A DNA stretch of 49,086 nucleotides from CAYJXJ01 sp964374095 (GTDB lineage: Bacteria > Elusimicrobiota > Elusimicrobia > UBA1565 > UBA9628). The notes under the pieces were generated by a model that was given only the letters and a program-made list of their open reading frames with translations, made no database searches and was not told the DNA's origin. How positions within the stretch are numbered: the first letter of the stretch is position 1; the number at the start of each line of letters is the position of its first letter. The stretch is taken from assembly GCA_964374095.1 (NCBI GenBank), contig CAYJXJ010000011.1:1-49086 (forward strand), given 5' to 3'. Positions 26,284-35,082 of the stretch are shown here, piece by piece. A program made the translations under genes and the position numbers.

Positions 26284-26511
26284 TTATCCGGCTGCCTCTT
26301 CTCGCGGCGTCGGCACCGGGATGACCGGAGAAACGTTTCGCATCGCTTTTTCCAGAGGGCTCCCCCATAATAGACGGCGTCGAATGCTTTTACCGTTGAA
26401 GGGGGAATTCCGCCATACCCGCCGCCGGCCGCGCCGACAATGACGAGCGGCCGACTTGCGTCCCAGCGCCAGGAAAAACGCGATGGTGACGACGACGGCG
26501 ACGGTGATCAT
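26284..26511 (-). CDS. Small ORF coupled to the SprA-like gene, possibly frameshifted
   Basis: 75 codons. ATG overlaps the TGA of the SprA-like gene (TGATG), as in other couplings in this window. It begins with a clear membrane helix or signal anchor (MITVAVVVTIAFFLALGRKS). The remainder is arginine-rich and unnatural, whereas the +1 frame from about residue 21 reads RPLVIVGAAGGGYGGIPPST and continues KAFDAVYYGGALWKK. A one-base shift may therefore have broken a small membrane protein. No family recognised. Confidence 0.4.
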   Translation of the reverse strand: MITVAVVVTIAFFLALGRKSAARHCRRGRRRVWRNSPFNGKSIRRRLLWGSPLEKAMRNVSPVIPVPTPREEAAG

Positions 26512-29500
26512 CAGAACTGAAACGTCAGCGTGCTCCCCACCTGGTAGCTTACGAACTCCTCTTCCTTTTGGAATTTGTGCCAGAGGCGGCTCACCGCGCC
26601 GTTCATGGTCATGCGCAGGTTCTTGGCGATCTCGTAGTCGCCGCTGGTGTTGAGGCTGAACAGGCGCGAGTTGTCGGCCTGCGTGATGGACGAAAATTTG
26701 TTGGCGAGCGACATCGTCGTGGTCCAGATGATGCGGTTGGTGAAGAGCAGCGGCCGGGACGCGCCCGGGAGCTTCAAGCCCTTGGGCATCGCGAGGTCGG
26801 CCCGGACCAGGAGGCTCGGCGTGATGACGGTCAGGTCCTGGGTTTTCACGCCCGTTCCCAGGCGCTTGATGTCGTTGGAGTAGTCGACCTTGGGCGTGAA
26901 GCGGAATTTTCGGATGTCGAAGGTCACCTGGACCGTGGCGTCCTCGTGGCTGGCGCGCTCGGTCACTTGCTTGACGCGCAGGTCCTGCTTCTCGGCGGTG
27001 CGGAAGTTGTAGTTGATGAGGGTATCGAACTTCTTTCGGATGATGGTGCGCAGGTCCGTGCCGAAGGCCTCGTCCTCGTCGACGGAGGTGTCGACGGTCT
27101 CGGTGCGGTGGGCGGAGTACTTGAAGTTCATCTGGGTGTTGGCCATCCAGCGCTCCGAGAAGAAGAGCTTTTCTAGTTGGGAGATGGAGGCCACGGCATC
27201 AGGCAGCGTTTCTGATATCGTCTTTGAGACCGTGCCGGTGACGTTGGTCCGGGTGATGGTTTTGACGTAGTTGTTGGAGAGGGCGAGGGTCTTGAAGGCG
27301 CCCCAGCGGCCCCCGATATCAAAGCCCTCTATCGGCGACCAGCGCTGGCTCGAGTTGTAGGTATCGCGCAGGGTCTGGTTGGCGCGCCGGGCGGCCGGGT
27401 TGGCGGGTTTGAGGGATTCGCGCACCCAGAGCTTCAGATGCGAGCGCAGGCCCTTCTCCACGTTGTTCCAGACGTCGCCGTCCTGGAGCTGATAGCCCGA
27501 GGCGATATGCATGGAGCGCAGCAGCCTCCAGCCCACGATGTCTCCCACCGAGATGGGGAGGTTGAGCGAGCCGTTGGCGTTGCGGTTGACGGTCTTGATG
27601 TCGCCCACGTCGAAGACGAAGGTCGAGCCGAACACGACGAAGGTGGAGACGTTGAGGATGTTGTTTTCGATGGTGTCGACGGAGTAGCTCATCTGCGGGT
27701 TGAGCCAGCTCAGGAGACGGAAGTTGGAATTGACCGCGAGGCCCTGGTTGAGGGATTTGGGGTAGGCCTTGGTGACCTCGTTGGGGCTCGTGAAGTCGGC
27801 GCGCCGCTCGATGACGCGGGTGAGGGTGTAGTTGGGGTTGATCCCCGCGCCTTCCCAGGGAACGAACGTCAGCCGGAGGCCCGCCCCCTGGGAGCGCTCC
27901 CGGGTGTTGAAGTTGCCGGCGATCTTGCGGGCGGCGAGGGACTCGAAGGAGACTTCATACCGCGAGTGGTTGTAGTTGAGGTCGATGGTGCGGGGGAGAA
28001 TCCGCCACTGAAGCGGGACCCCGTAGGTGAGGCCGGCGTTGTAGCCTTGGCGGTCGTCGAGCCGGGTGAGGAGGTCGTAGTCGATGCGGTGGCGGGTGTG
28101 CCCGAAGTTCAGGCGCGGCAGAGCCCCGTAGCTGAAATTGCCGGAGGCCGAGCCGTTCCAGGTGGTCACCTTGCCCTGCTGGAGAATGTTCACGATGTTG
28201 GAGAGGTCTCCCGTTTGGACCGTCGAGGGGGTCAGGGTGATGGCGCGGGAAAGGTTGAAGGTGAGCGGCATGAAGCGCACGCGGGTGAAGTTCAGGAAGC
28301 CCGAATCCTCGCGCCGGTCCTGGTTTGAAACCACCGAGGTGGGGGTCTGGAAGTTGCGGTCCACCGACCGGTGCTTGCCTCCGAAGGAGACCCAGCCGGG
28401 GATGTCGAAGCTCGCTTCGAGCTTCTTGGCCGTTCCCACCCGGACGACGGGATCGGAGAGGTATATCTCGTTGAGGAAGACCCGTCCCCGGCGGGTCTCT
28501 CCGGGCGGCGAGGCCGAGGATTTCACCCCGGCCACGATCTGCGAGACCTGCTGGAGGGTCGGCGTGCCGCTGGTGACGACGACGGTGCCGGGGGTCTGCG
28601 CCCGCCAGACGTCTCCGATGGAGTCGCCGTTCAAGTCCTCCTGCTTGAGCGCGATCTTGCGCCAGCCGGTGAAATTCAAAGGCACCCGCACCTCGAAGAA
28701 GTTGACGTCGTTTCCGGCGCGAAGGAAGAAGGTCTTGTTGCCGCTCACGTTGATGTTGTTGGGATCGGCGTTGCCAAAGACCAGAAAATTGAAGAAACGG
28801 TGCTGGCTGACGTCGACGGCCCGGCCCAGGAGGCGGCGGGTGGTCACGACCGCCCCGGCGGCCAATTCCACGAACTCCAGCTGCAGGGCCTGCTCGGTGA
28901 GGTTGCGCGAGCCCGATTGGCGGCGCAGGGTGGCGAGGTCGCCGTAGAGGTCGGAGAAGACCTCGGTGGCCTCCCCGCCCGCGTTGAAGATGGGGGTGTA
29001 GTCCGGGTTGTCCACCGAGTTGACCGGGGTGACCGTCAAGCTCTCGGCGCCGATCTTGCCCTGGCCGGTCGACGGATCGCCCGCCTGGCCCCTCAGCCAG
29101 GTGTTGCCCACGACCGCGATGCGGGCGAACTGCAGGGAGCTCGGCCCCACGAAGCCCGCCGCGCGCTTTCGGACGGAGATGCGGATCTGCTTGATGGCGG
29201 TCCAGCGGGAGGCGGTGCCCGTGGAGATCTGCAGGGGGATCTGGAAGGTGCGCCACTTGGCGCCGCCGAAATTGACGAAGGTGTGGTTGGAGCTGTCGGT
29301 GGCGTTGAAAAGGATGTTGTTGCCGGTGGCCGCCGCGCCGATATAGCCGAAATCATCGCCGGTGAAGTCCGCCCCGTCGAGGCGGCTGTTGTTGTTCAAA
29401 TCCTCGGTGTCGATGGTCCCGTTGCCGATGCCGAAGCGCGTGGAGGGCAGGCCCGCGGGATTGTAGAGGGTGCCGACGTCTTCGCCCTCATTGAGAATTC

Positions 29501-32000
29501 CGTCGCCGTTGACATCCTCGGTGTCGAGCACGCCGTCGCCGTCGGCGTCCTCGTTGACCCCGCCGAGATGGAAGTTGATCTCGTTGAGGGAGTTGTCTCC
29601 CAGCATGACGACCTCGAGGATGTTTTTCTGGGAGAAATCCTCGCCGGAGACCGAGAAGGGGAAGACGATGGAGGCCTCCTGGGAAGCGGCGTTGGCGAAG
29701 TCGTACTCGAACCCCAGAACGCGGGTCAGCTCCTCGGGTCCGGCGTCGGCCCGCGGGTTGATCTCGAGGGTCTTGACGTCGTTGGTGAAGGACTTGAACT
29801 TGGAGGGATCCGTGGGCGCGCCCCCGGGGTTGGAGGAGAAGCGCCAGGCGGCGGCGATGGTCGGGGCCGAGTCCTCCTGCTTGATGCCCTCCATGTTGTC
29901 GATCAAGGCGAAGGCGTTGAGGTTCAAGTTCTGGCGGCTTTGGGCGAACTCCCCGGAGAGGTTGGCGGTCAGCCAGTCGAAGACCTTGACGCTCTTGATC
30001 TGGGTGTCGAACTCATAGGTCAGCAGGCTCCGGGCCAGCTCCGTGATGCTCGGCACCGACGGGGACCGTACCCCGGCCTGGTAGAGCAGGGTCGAGCCCA
30101 TGGTGACGTGCTTTCCCAGCGGGTAGGCGACCCGCGTGCCGAGGAGGGATTCGTTGGAGATGCCCAAAAACGGGGCGACTTCGTAGGCGATGGAAAGCTC
30201 CGAGTCCGGCCGGATGCGGTCCTCGTTGAAGAAGGTGATGAAGCCGGCGTCGTAATCGATGAAGTAATCGACGTTGCGCGACAGGCGCTGGCGGTCGAGG
30301 ACGACGACTTCGCTCTGTGGGACGAGGCTCGGCTCGAGGAAGAAGGTCTTGAAGCGGAAGTGATACTCGAGCCTGAAGAGGCGCTTGGAGATCGGCGTCG
30401 GGGCGTAGAGCTCGGGATCGGGCGTCGTCGGGGATGAGTTGGAGATGGAAAAGGGGCTCAGCAGGCGAAAGACCCCGTTCTCGAAGTCCACCTCCATGTC
30501 CTCGGGGTAGACCTGGCGCGGAATCAAGGAGCTCCCGACCTCGGCGCGTTTGACCGGGTCGAGCACGCGCAGGATGAAGTTGCCCCGCCCGTTGTCGCGC
30601 ACGATGTTGTTCTGGCCGATGGAGTAGAAAGTCTTGAGCTCGCGGTTGTGGCCGGTCTCGGAGGAGATCACGAGCGGAACATCGGCGACGGTCTTGATGA
30701 GCTTGAGGCGCCCTGAGCCTCCGGCCGCCGAGAAGGTGGACTGGACGGTGATGGAGATGCCGTTGGCGTCGGTGAAGTCGACGGCGGCCACGTGCTGGGC
30801 TTCGAGACGGTTGCGGAAGGTGAGAATGCCCTTGGAGTAGTCGAGGGTGTAATCGACGCCCGGCACGAGCCGGGAGAAGCGCCCCGTGAAGGTGGAGCCC
30901 TGCACCGCCAGGTCGTCGACGGTCAGGTCGACGTCGCCCAGGTTGATCTGCTGGCCCGGGGTCTGGAGGGCGAGAAAGATGCGTTCGGAGCCCGCGCGGA
31001 TGGGCAGGCGGGTCGAGGAGGAGAAGCTCACGTCGTAGTGCTGGCGGCGCAGGTAGCTGGTGTCCAAGATGTCGGCGGTCACGAACTGGGTGTTGCCGTA
31101 GAACTGGCGCACCTTGGTCTGTCCCTTGGTGCGGCTGGCGATCACGGATGCCTTGATGCCTTTGTACCGGACGTCGCCCCGGATGCCGAAGAGCTGTTTA
31201 TTGTACGAGACGAACTCAGTGGCGGGCAGGGAGAGGTCGATGTCACCGAAGGAGACGTTCTGGACGACCTCGTTGGGGTCGCCCGCGTAGACGATCGAGA
31301 TGTCCTGCTTGTTGGGCTTGGTGTCGTCGTAGTCGACGTTGATTTTGATCTTGGGTCCGACCTGGCCCTGCATGCGCAGCTGCAGCTGCTGCTGGATGTC
31401 GAAGAAGCCCGTGGTTTCCGGGCGGCTGGTGGTCTTCTGGGGGTAAAAGAAGCGCTTCTCGGAGTAGTTGAGGTTGATGACCTTGCGCCCCGTGACCGAA
31501 AGGCTGGTGCCGTAGGTCGCGAGCTCGACTTCGGGCGGGGGCGGGCGGTGGAAAGCCGTTGTGGAGACCGCCGCCACGCCTTCGGCCGCGGGCGCGGTCT
31601 CCACGACCCCTTCTTGCGGAGCCAGGTCCAAATCCAGGTTCGACCGTGCCTTGTTCCATTTTTCCTGGGAAAAACGGAAAGGCTTGAGCCCCTTGCGGAA
31701 TTCATCGAACTCCGGAGTCGGCGCCCTTGGCGGCGACGGCCTCTCAAAAACTTGGGACGGGTCCTGGCGATCCAGCAGGAGGAATGGTCCGCCGGCCGTC
31801 GAAACGCGCACGGGTTGGGCGGCGGTCGGTTCTCCGGGGGGCGGCTGTTCTCCTTTCCCGGAGGGGACCGCAGGGGTGGCCTCCGAAGGAAAATCGGGGT
31901 CGTAGGGGGGGGCAAACTGCGCCAGCGCCCGTTGGCGGGCGGGCGCGCACGCTATGAACAGGGCCAGGAGCCCCCACCGGACGCGGAATCGTGATGCCAC
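26511..32000 (-). CDS. sprA: SprA-like giant outer-membrane protein (type IX secretion translocon)
   Basis: 1829 residues from GTG 32000, chosen because it gives a signal-peptide-like start (RVRWGLLALFIACAPARQRALAQ). ATG 32126 would add 42 residues. Features in SprA order: TSLSVTGRKVINLNYSEKRFF near residue 170; KIKINVDYDDTKPNKQDISI; TEFVSYNKQLFGIRGDVRYKG; repeated NVDYFIDYDAGFITFFNEDRI; LLGTRVAYPLGK; an acidic Ca-binding-like stretch (DADGDGVLDTEDVNGDG, ~810-860); FDIPGWVSFGGKHRSVDRNF; and a C-terminal run of amphipathic strands ending LTFQF, a proper outer-membrane C-terminus. In Bacteroidota SprA forms the 36-strand barrel of the type IX system. Here it is shorter than Flavobacterium SprA (~2400). 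Upstream lie a sigma-70-like and a leftward ECF-like promoter. Confidence 0.85.
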   Translation of the reverse strand: MASRFRVRWGLLALFIACAPARQRALAQFAPPYDPDFPSEATPAVPSGKGEQPPPGEPTAAQPVRVSTAGGPFLLLDRQDPSQVFERPSPPRAPTPEFDEFRKGLKPFRFSQEKWNKARSNLDLDLAPQEGVVETAPAAEGVAAVSTTAFHRPPPPEVELATYGTSLSVTGRKVINLNYSEKRFFYPQKTTSRPETTGFFDIQQQLQLRMQGQVGPKIKINVDYDDTKPNKQDISIVYAGDPNEVVQNVSFGDIDLSLPATEFVSYNKQLFGIRGDVRYKGIKASVIASRTKGQTKVRQFYGNTQFVTADILDTSYLRRQHYDVSFSSSTRLPIRAGSERIFLALQTPGQQINLGDVDLTVDDLAVQGSTFTGRFSRLVPGVDYTLDYSKGILTFRNRLEAQHVAAVDFTDANGISITVQSTFSAAGGSGRLKLIKTVADVPLVISSETGHNRELKTFYSIGQNNIVRDNGRGNFILRVLDPVKRAEVGSSLIPRQVYPEDMEVDFENGVFRLLSPFSISNSSPTTPDPELYAPTPISKRLFRLEYHFRFKTFFLEPSLVPQSEVVVLDRQRLSRNVDYFIDYDAGFITFFNEDRIRPDSELSIAYEVAPFLGISNESLLGTRVAYPLGKHVTMGSTLLYQAGVRSPSVPSITELARSLLTYEFDTQIKSVKVFDWLTANLSGEFAQSRQNLNLNAFALIDNMEGIKQEDSAPTIAAAWRFSSNPGGAPTDPSKFKSFTNDVKTLEINPRADAGPEELTRVLGFEYDFANAASQEASIVFPFSVSGEDFSQKNILEVVMLGDNSLNEINFHLGGVNEDADGDGVLDTEDVNGDGILNEGEDVGTLYNPAGLPSTRFGIGNGTIDTEDLNNNSRLDGADFTGDDFGYIGAAATGNNILFNATDSSNHTFVNFGGAKWRTFQIPLQISTGTASRWTAIKQIRISVRKRAAGFVGPSSLQFARIAVVGNTWLRGQAGDPSTGQGKIGAESLTVTPVNSVDNPDYTPIFNAGGEATEVFSDLYGDLATLRRQSGSRNLTEQALQLEFVELAAGAVVTTRRLLGRAVDVSQHRFFNFLVFGNADPNNINVSGNKTFFLRAGNDVNFFEVRVPLNFTGWRKIALKQEDLNGDSIGDVWRAQTPGTVVVTSGTPTLQQVSQIVAGVKSSASPPGETRRGRVFLNEIYLSDPVVRVGTAKKLEASFDIPGWVSFGGKHRSVDRNFQTPTSVVSNQDRREDSGFLNFTRVRFMPLTFNLSRAITLTPSTVQTGDLSNIVNILQQGKVTTWNGSASGNFSYGALPRLNFGHTRHRIDYDLLTRLDDRQGYNAGLTYGVPLQWRILPRTIDLNYNHSRYEVSFESLAARKIAGNFNTRERSQGAGLRLTFVPWEGAGINPNYTLTRVIERRADFTSPNEVTKAYPKSLNQGLAVNSNFRLLSWLNPQMSYSVDTIENNILNVSTFVVFGSTFVFDVGDIKTVNRNANGSLNLPISVGDIVGWRLLRSMHIASGYQLQDGDVWNNVEKGLRSHLKLWVRESLKPANPAARRANQTLRDTYNSSQRWSPIEGFDIGGRWGAFKTLALSNNYVKTITRTNVTGTVSKTISETLPDAVASISQLEKLFFSERWMANTQMNFKYSAHRTETVDTSVDEDEAFGTDLRTIIRKKFDTLINYNFRTAEKQDLRVKQVTERASHEDATVQVTFDIRKFRFTPKVDYSNDIKRLGTGVKTQDLTVITPSLLVRADLAMPKGLKLPGASRPLLFTNRIIWTTTMSLANKFSSITQADNSRLFSLNTSGDYEIAKNLRMTMNGAVSRLWHKFQKEEEFVSYQVGSTLTFQF

Positions 32001-32032
32001 GCTTGGACCCAACCGCCCCCGGCGAGGCGCAC

Positions 32033-32052
32033 TTACGCGCGTACACGCGTAC
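32033..32052. repeat. GTACGCGCGTAC palindrome variant, copy 3
   Basis: TTACGCGCGTAC (11 of 12 matching) overlapping a second half-palindrome GTACACGCGTAC (32041-32052). It lies between the sigma-70-like promoter and the GTG start of the SprA-like gene, about +11 to +30 from the predicted transcription start, a plausible operator position. Confidence 0.65.
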
Positions 32053-32069
32053 GAGCGTGATCGCCGTGA

Positions 32070-32098
32070 AGTGTAACAGGGGTTCGTTTCGCCGTCAA
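32070..32098 (-). promoter_or_regulatory. Sigma-70-like promoter for the SprA-like gene
   Basis: Leftward TTGACG (32098-32093), 17-bp spacer, TACACT (32075-32070). Predicted start near 32063 gives a ~63-nt leader to GTG 32000. If translation instead began at ATG 32126, this motif would be inside coding sequence. Confidence 0.6.
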
Positions 32099-32153
32099 GA
32101 CCCAGCGGCTGTGAAAGCTTTTTCATGGGGCGCCGCCGGGTGCCCGCTTGAAT

Positions 32154-32182
32154 TAGACGACGGATCCTCCCCCCGCCTTTCA
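32154..32182 (-). promoter_or_regulatory. Leftward ECF-like promoter toward the SprA-like gene
   Basis: On the minus strand TTGAAAG (TGAAAG at 32182-32177), 17-bp spacer, CGTCTA (32159-32154). This is the same bipartite motif found upstream of most genes between 32 and 49 kb. It points to the SprA-like gene and diverges from the rightward copy at 32260. Confidence 0.7.
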
Positions 32183-32229
32183 AGCCCGGAGCGCCGGGGC
32201 GGAACTTCGCATGGGCTTGCGTGTGAGTT

Positions 32230-32245
32230 CCTCCATCGATGGAGG
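32230..32245. repeat. CCTCCATCGATGGAGG palindrome
   Basis: Perfect 16-bp palindrome between the divergent ECF-like promoters. A close relative, CCTCCATTGGTGGAGG, is at 36726-36741 and differs in two positions. Function unknown; no T-run follows directly. Confidence 0.55.
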
Positions 32246-32259
32246 CGGCGGCTTATTCT

Positions 32260-32288
32260 TGAAAGATCGCGGCGCCCTCGTTCGTCAG
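32260..32288 (+). promoter_or_regulatory. ECF-like promoter P1
   Basis: TTGAAAG (TGAAAG 32260-32265), 17 bp, CGTCAG (32283-32288). Predicted start near 32295, which excludes the in-frame ATG at 32291 and supports ATG 32306 for the gene that follows. Confidence 0.75.
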
Positions 32289-32305
32289 GAATGGGGGAGG
32301 GCGAC

Positions 32306-33037
32306 ATGGAAATCGACGACTTGAGAAGGGAATTCGCAAAGGCGGGCCTTGAGGCGCGGCACCTGCCCGGGCGGGAAGTCTTCTTCTGCCGCATCGCCCG
32401 CGAAACCCGCCGCGGCCGGGCTCGCGTGTGGTTCAATCTGAGCCCAGGGGCGGCGGGAAACGTCGTCCGGGTCCTCGACGCGGACCGCGGGCTGCGGCAG
32501 TTGGTGCTCATGGTTCACGAGCCGGCGCGGAGCTTCGAGGTGGACCAATACGAGCCTTCCGTGGGCAAGATGGTTCGGGGCACCGTGCGGGTCAATCCGG
32601 AAAAGCGCAAGTTCCTGATGGGGATGGATGAGCGGGACCTCTTCATGGCCCAGCTTCCGAAAGACGTCCCCGTGACCACAGTCCGGCAGGCGCGCGAGGG
32701 GCTCAATCCACTGAAGTCGCTCCCGGAGGCGCCGACGCGCCAGGGGGAGTGGTTCTTCGTGCCCGCGGCCAAGGCCGAGAGGGCCGCGATCGCCGCGGCC
32801 GAGCGCACTCAGGTGCGGAGGAAGTTCCCGATCGGGGGCCCCGGGCGGGGCAAGCCTCACACGGCCGATGAGTATCTCCGGATCGTTTTCGCCGCGCCTC
32901 CCGCGGCGGGCGAGGCGCACATGTTCGTGCGGGGGAAGGTGCGCCATCCGGACCACGCGACCGTGCGCTTCTTGGCCTGGCGCCGGGCGGTGCCGAACAC
33001 GGAGAACCGCGGGTCCAACGCCCGGTGGATCGACTGA
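32306..33037 (+). CDS. Uncharacterised protein with RQG..FVP and HPxH motifs (paralogue A)
   Basis: 243 residues, start supported by GGGGGAGG upstream and by promoter position. I do not recognise a named family. The C-terminal half has PTRQGEWFFVPAAK near residue 147 and GKVRHPDHATVRFLAWRRAVPNTEN near residue 212. The same two motifs, in the same order and spacing, occur in the 198-residue protein at 37630 (RQGDIWFVPVE; ISHPEHAALHLDRPHWAFRN), so the two are paralogues with different N-terminal halves. The invariant HPxH pair could bind metal. Soluble, no signal peptide. Transcribed alone from an ECF-like promoter, followed by a GC hairpin. Confidence 0.82.
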   Translation: MEIDDLRREFAKAGLEARHLPGREVFFCRIARETRRGRARVWFNLSPGAAGNVVRVLDADRGLRQLVLMVHEPARSFEVDQYEPSVGKMVRGTVRVNPEKRKFLMGMDERDLFMAQLPKDVPVTTVRQAREGLNPLKSLPEAPTRQGEWFFVPAAKAERAAIAAAERTQVRRKFPIGGPGRGKPHTADEYLRIVFAAPPAAGEAHMFVRGKVRHPDHATVRFLAWRRAVPNTENRGSNARWID

Positions 33038-33049
33038 GGCGCTCCCCGA

Positions 33050-33070
33050 GCGGGCCTGAAAGAAGCCCGC
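33050..33070 (+). terminator. GC-rich hairpin after paralogue A gene
   Basis: GCGGGC / GCCCGC stem around a 9-base loop (CTGAAAGAA). No T-run, so termination is uncertain. The loop resembles the -35 element but no CGTC box follows at 16-17 bp. Confidence 0.35.
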
Positions 33071-33183
33071 GGCGCCGCACGCGGTGATCGGCTCAAATAT
33101 CCCTTGCGCGGGCCGCAAGCTCCTGTTACACTTTGAGCCAGGACCCGCTTCCCGGGGCGGCCCCTTCCCGGGCGTTTCCCGCC

Positions 33184-33212
33184 TGAAAGACGCCGTCCCC
33201 CTCGCGCGTCTA
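33184..33212 (+). promoter_or_regulatory. ECF-like promoter P2 (sigma factor A)
   Basis: CTGAAAG (TGAAAG 33184-33189), 17 bp, CGTCTA (33207-33212), 22 bp before the sigma-factor ATG. Full match to the cluster motif, suggesting autoregulation. Confidence 0.82.
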
Positions 33213-33234
33213 CCGGCCGGGGGCATTCTATCCG

Positions 33235-34098
33235 ATGATGGTCGCGTCGAGGGCGGGCCGCGGGGGCGGGGCGCGGCTCTTGGACGGCCGGGAGAAGGAG
33301 CGCATCTACAGGACCTACCGGGGACTGGTGGCCGAGGTCGTGTCCTGGAAGCTCGCCGGGGTTCCGAGGCAGGAGGTCGAGGAGGTGGTGTCCGGCCTCT
33401 GGGCGAAGCTCTACGCCTGCGACTGCGCCAGGATCCGGACCTTCGGAGGGCGCAACGGGGCGATGTTTCCCACCTGGCTCACCCGCGTGGCCCGCAACGC
33501 GGCCGTGGACTATCTGCGGCGGCGCCGGCTGGTCGTCGTGCCGCTGGATCCGCTCTGCGAGGACGGCAACCCCTGTCTTTCGGGCTCCTTTCTTTGGGAT
33601 CGCTCCGCTCCCGATCCGCTGGAGCGGCTCATCGCCCGCGAGGTCCGCGCCGAGGTCGTGCTGGCGGTCAAGATACTGCCGAGGATCTACCGCCAGGTCG
33701 TCTGCGCGCGGTTCTACAAGGGCCGCAGCGCCCGGGAGATCGCGGCCGCGTGCGGCATCGATGAGGATACCGTCTACGTCCGGCTGGCGCGGGCTTTCGC
33801 CAAGCTGCGCCGGGAGCTGGAGCGCCGGGGCCTCGGGGAGCGCTTTGAGCCCGAAATCCTGCCCGTGCCGCGGGCCCCGCGGCCCCGCCATGCGCACCTC
33901 TCGGACATCGATCTCATGCGCCGCATCGCCGCGGCCGTGCGGCCCCCGGGCCGCCCGGCCGCGGCCCCCGGGCCCCGCGCCGGGCGCCGGCGGGTGGGGT
34001 TCGCGCCGCCGGACGTCGGCGAGCTCTGCGGGAAGCGTGTCTCCCGCGCGGCTTCCACGTGGGAGGCCGCGCTCGCCATGCCCCGGGTCCCGGGTTGA
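33235..34098 (+). CDS. ECF-like sigma-70 family RNA polymerase sigma factor A
   Basis: 287 residues. Region 2 at ~25-105, with IYRTYRGLVAEVVSWKLAG and the DNA-melting segment MFPTWLTRVARNAAVDYLRRRR. Region 4 at ~145-200, LPRIYRQVVCARFYKGRSAREIAAACGIDEDTVYVRLARAFAKLRREL, with its helix-turn-helix. Region 3 is absent, as in ECF factors. The ~80-residue tail is Pro/Arg-rich, unlike minimal ECFs. No anti-sigma factor is adjacent. It is closely related to the sigma factor at 40964. Its own promoter carries the motif found throughout the cluster, so it probably directs that regulon. The stop codon overlaps the -35 box of the next unit. Confidence 0.92.
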   Translation: MMVASRAGRGGGARLLDGREKERIYRTYRGLVAEVVSWKLAGVPRQEVEEVVSGLWAKLYACDCARIRTFGGRNGAMFPTWLTRVARNAAVDYLRRRRLVVVPLDPLCEDGNPCLSGSFLWDRSAPDPLERLIAREVRAEVVLAVKILPRIYRQVVCARFYKGRSAREIAAACGIDEDTVYVRLARAFAKLRRELERRGLGERFEPEILPVPRAPRPRHAHLSDIDLMRRIAAAVRPPGRPAAAPGPRAGRRRVGFAPPDVGELCGKRVSRAASTWEAALAMPRVPG

Positions 34099-34124
34099 AA
34101 GACGCGGCGCCGCTCGCGCGTCAA
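34096..34124 (+). promoter_or_regulatory. ECF-like promoter P3
   Basis: TTGAAAG (TGAAAG 34096-34101), 17 bp, CGTCAA (34119-34124). The TGA of the -35 box is also the stop codon of sigma factor A. Predicted start near 34130. Confidence 0.75.
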
Positions 34125-34167
34125 GGATGATGTGGGGCCTTCGCCGCCGGAGCCGATCTGGGAGGAC

Positions 34168-35082
34168 ATGCCGTCTTCTTTGGGAGACAACCCCCAGTCC
34201 ACCCGGGTGCGCAGGACCGGCCTTCTGGCCGCTTTGAGGCGTGACCCCCGGCGGCGCTTGCCTTACCTGGAGCGCTGCCTATGGGACCCGAACCCGCTCG
34301 TGCGCATCGACGCCGCGGAGTGGGCCGCGATCGTCCTGTCCGATGGGCACGCGGGGCTGGTCGCGGCCTGCGCGCTGCGGTGGCATCGGCGCGGGCCCCT
34401 GCCAGAGGAACTGCTCGAATCCATCCTCGGAATCGCCGTGGCGCCGGCGGATCTTTGCGGCGACGTCTGCGGCCGGGATTGGAGCTGCTATTGGGAACTG
34501 CGGGAGCGCCGGCCGGCTTTGATGGCGGAACTCGCCGCCTGCCTGCCCCCGGGGCCGCGCCGCAAGCTCGCTCTCTGCATGGCGCACAGCGCGCCGGCCG
34601 CGCCGCCGGCGCTGATCGAAGACCTTCTCGACTGGCTGTGCTCCAAGACTCCCGGCCTCAGGTCCGCGGCCGTCGCGACGGTGGGGGCCTTCCTGCTGGA
34701 GAGTCCCGAAAGCGCGCTGCCGTTCTTGTCGCGGTACGCCGGCGACGAGGACCCGGAGACCAGAGAAATCGCCGGCCGGGCGTTGGGCGGGGAGGGGGTG
34801 TTGACGACCGGCAAGATCGCGGCGGCCGAAGACGTCGAGGCTTTCGTCGTCTTGGGGGACCGCCGGTTGTGGCCGGTCCTGGCGCGGGCATACTTCACCC
34901 GGATCGACGCGGAGATGCTCTCCCTGGAAAGCATGCTGCGGACTGGGGAATCACCGGGCTCGGCCCACGAGCTTCAAGCCTCCCTGGAGGCTTGGCGCGA
35001 CTCCCGCGACCCCGCGTTGCGGGAGTTCGCCGGTTTGGCCCGCGGGTATGCTCGGCTTCACGAGGAAGGTTCGAGCCGGTGA
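34168..35082 (+). CDS. HEAT-like repeat protein
   Basis: 304 residues from ATG 34168, preceded by GGGAGG. The GTG at 34132 is in frame but lies practically at the predicted transcription start. The protein is almost all alpha, with repeating helical pairs (LPYLERCLWDPNPLVRIDAAEWAAIVL, LIEDLLDWLCSKTPGLRSAAVATVGAFLL, LPFLSRYAGDEDPETREIAGRALGG) typical of HEAT/PBS-lyase-like scaffolds that bind partners. A Cys-rich DLCGDVCGRDWSCYW lies near residue 110. No signal peptide. The stop overlaps the GTG start of the degenerate receiver protein (GTGA), so the two are probably made together and may interact. Confidence 0.8.
   Translation: MPSSLGDNPQSTRVRRTGLLAALRRDPRRRLPYLERCLWDPNPLVRIDAAEWAAIVLSDGHAGLVAACALRWHRRGPLPEELLESILGIAVAPADLCGDVCGRDWSCYWELRERRPALMAELAACLPPGPRRKLALCMAHSAPAAPPALIEDLLDWLCSKTPGLRSAAVATVGAFLLESPESALPFLSRYAGDEDPETREIAGRALGGEGVLTTGKIAAAEDVEAFVVLGDRRLWPVLARAYFTRIDAEMLSLESMLRTGESPGSAHELQASLEAWRDSRDPALREFAGLARGYARLHEEGSSR

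Noticed and set aside
33057..33085. TGAAAG in the loop of the hairpin after 33037
   Set aside because: No CGTC box at the required distance.
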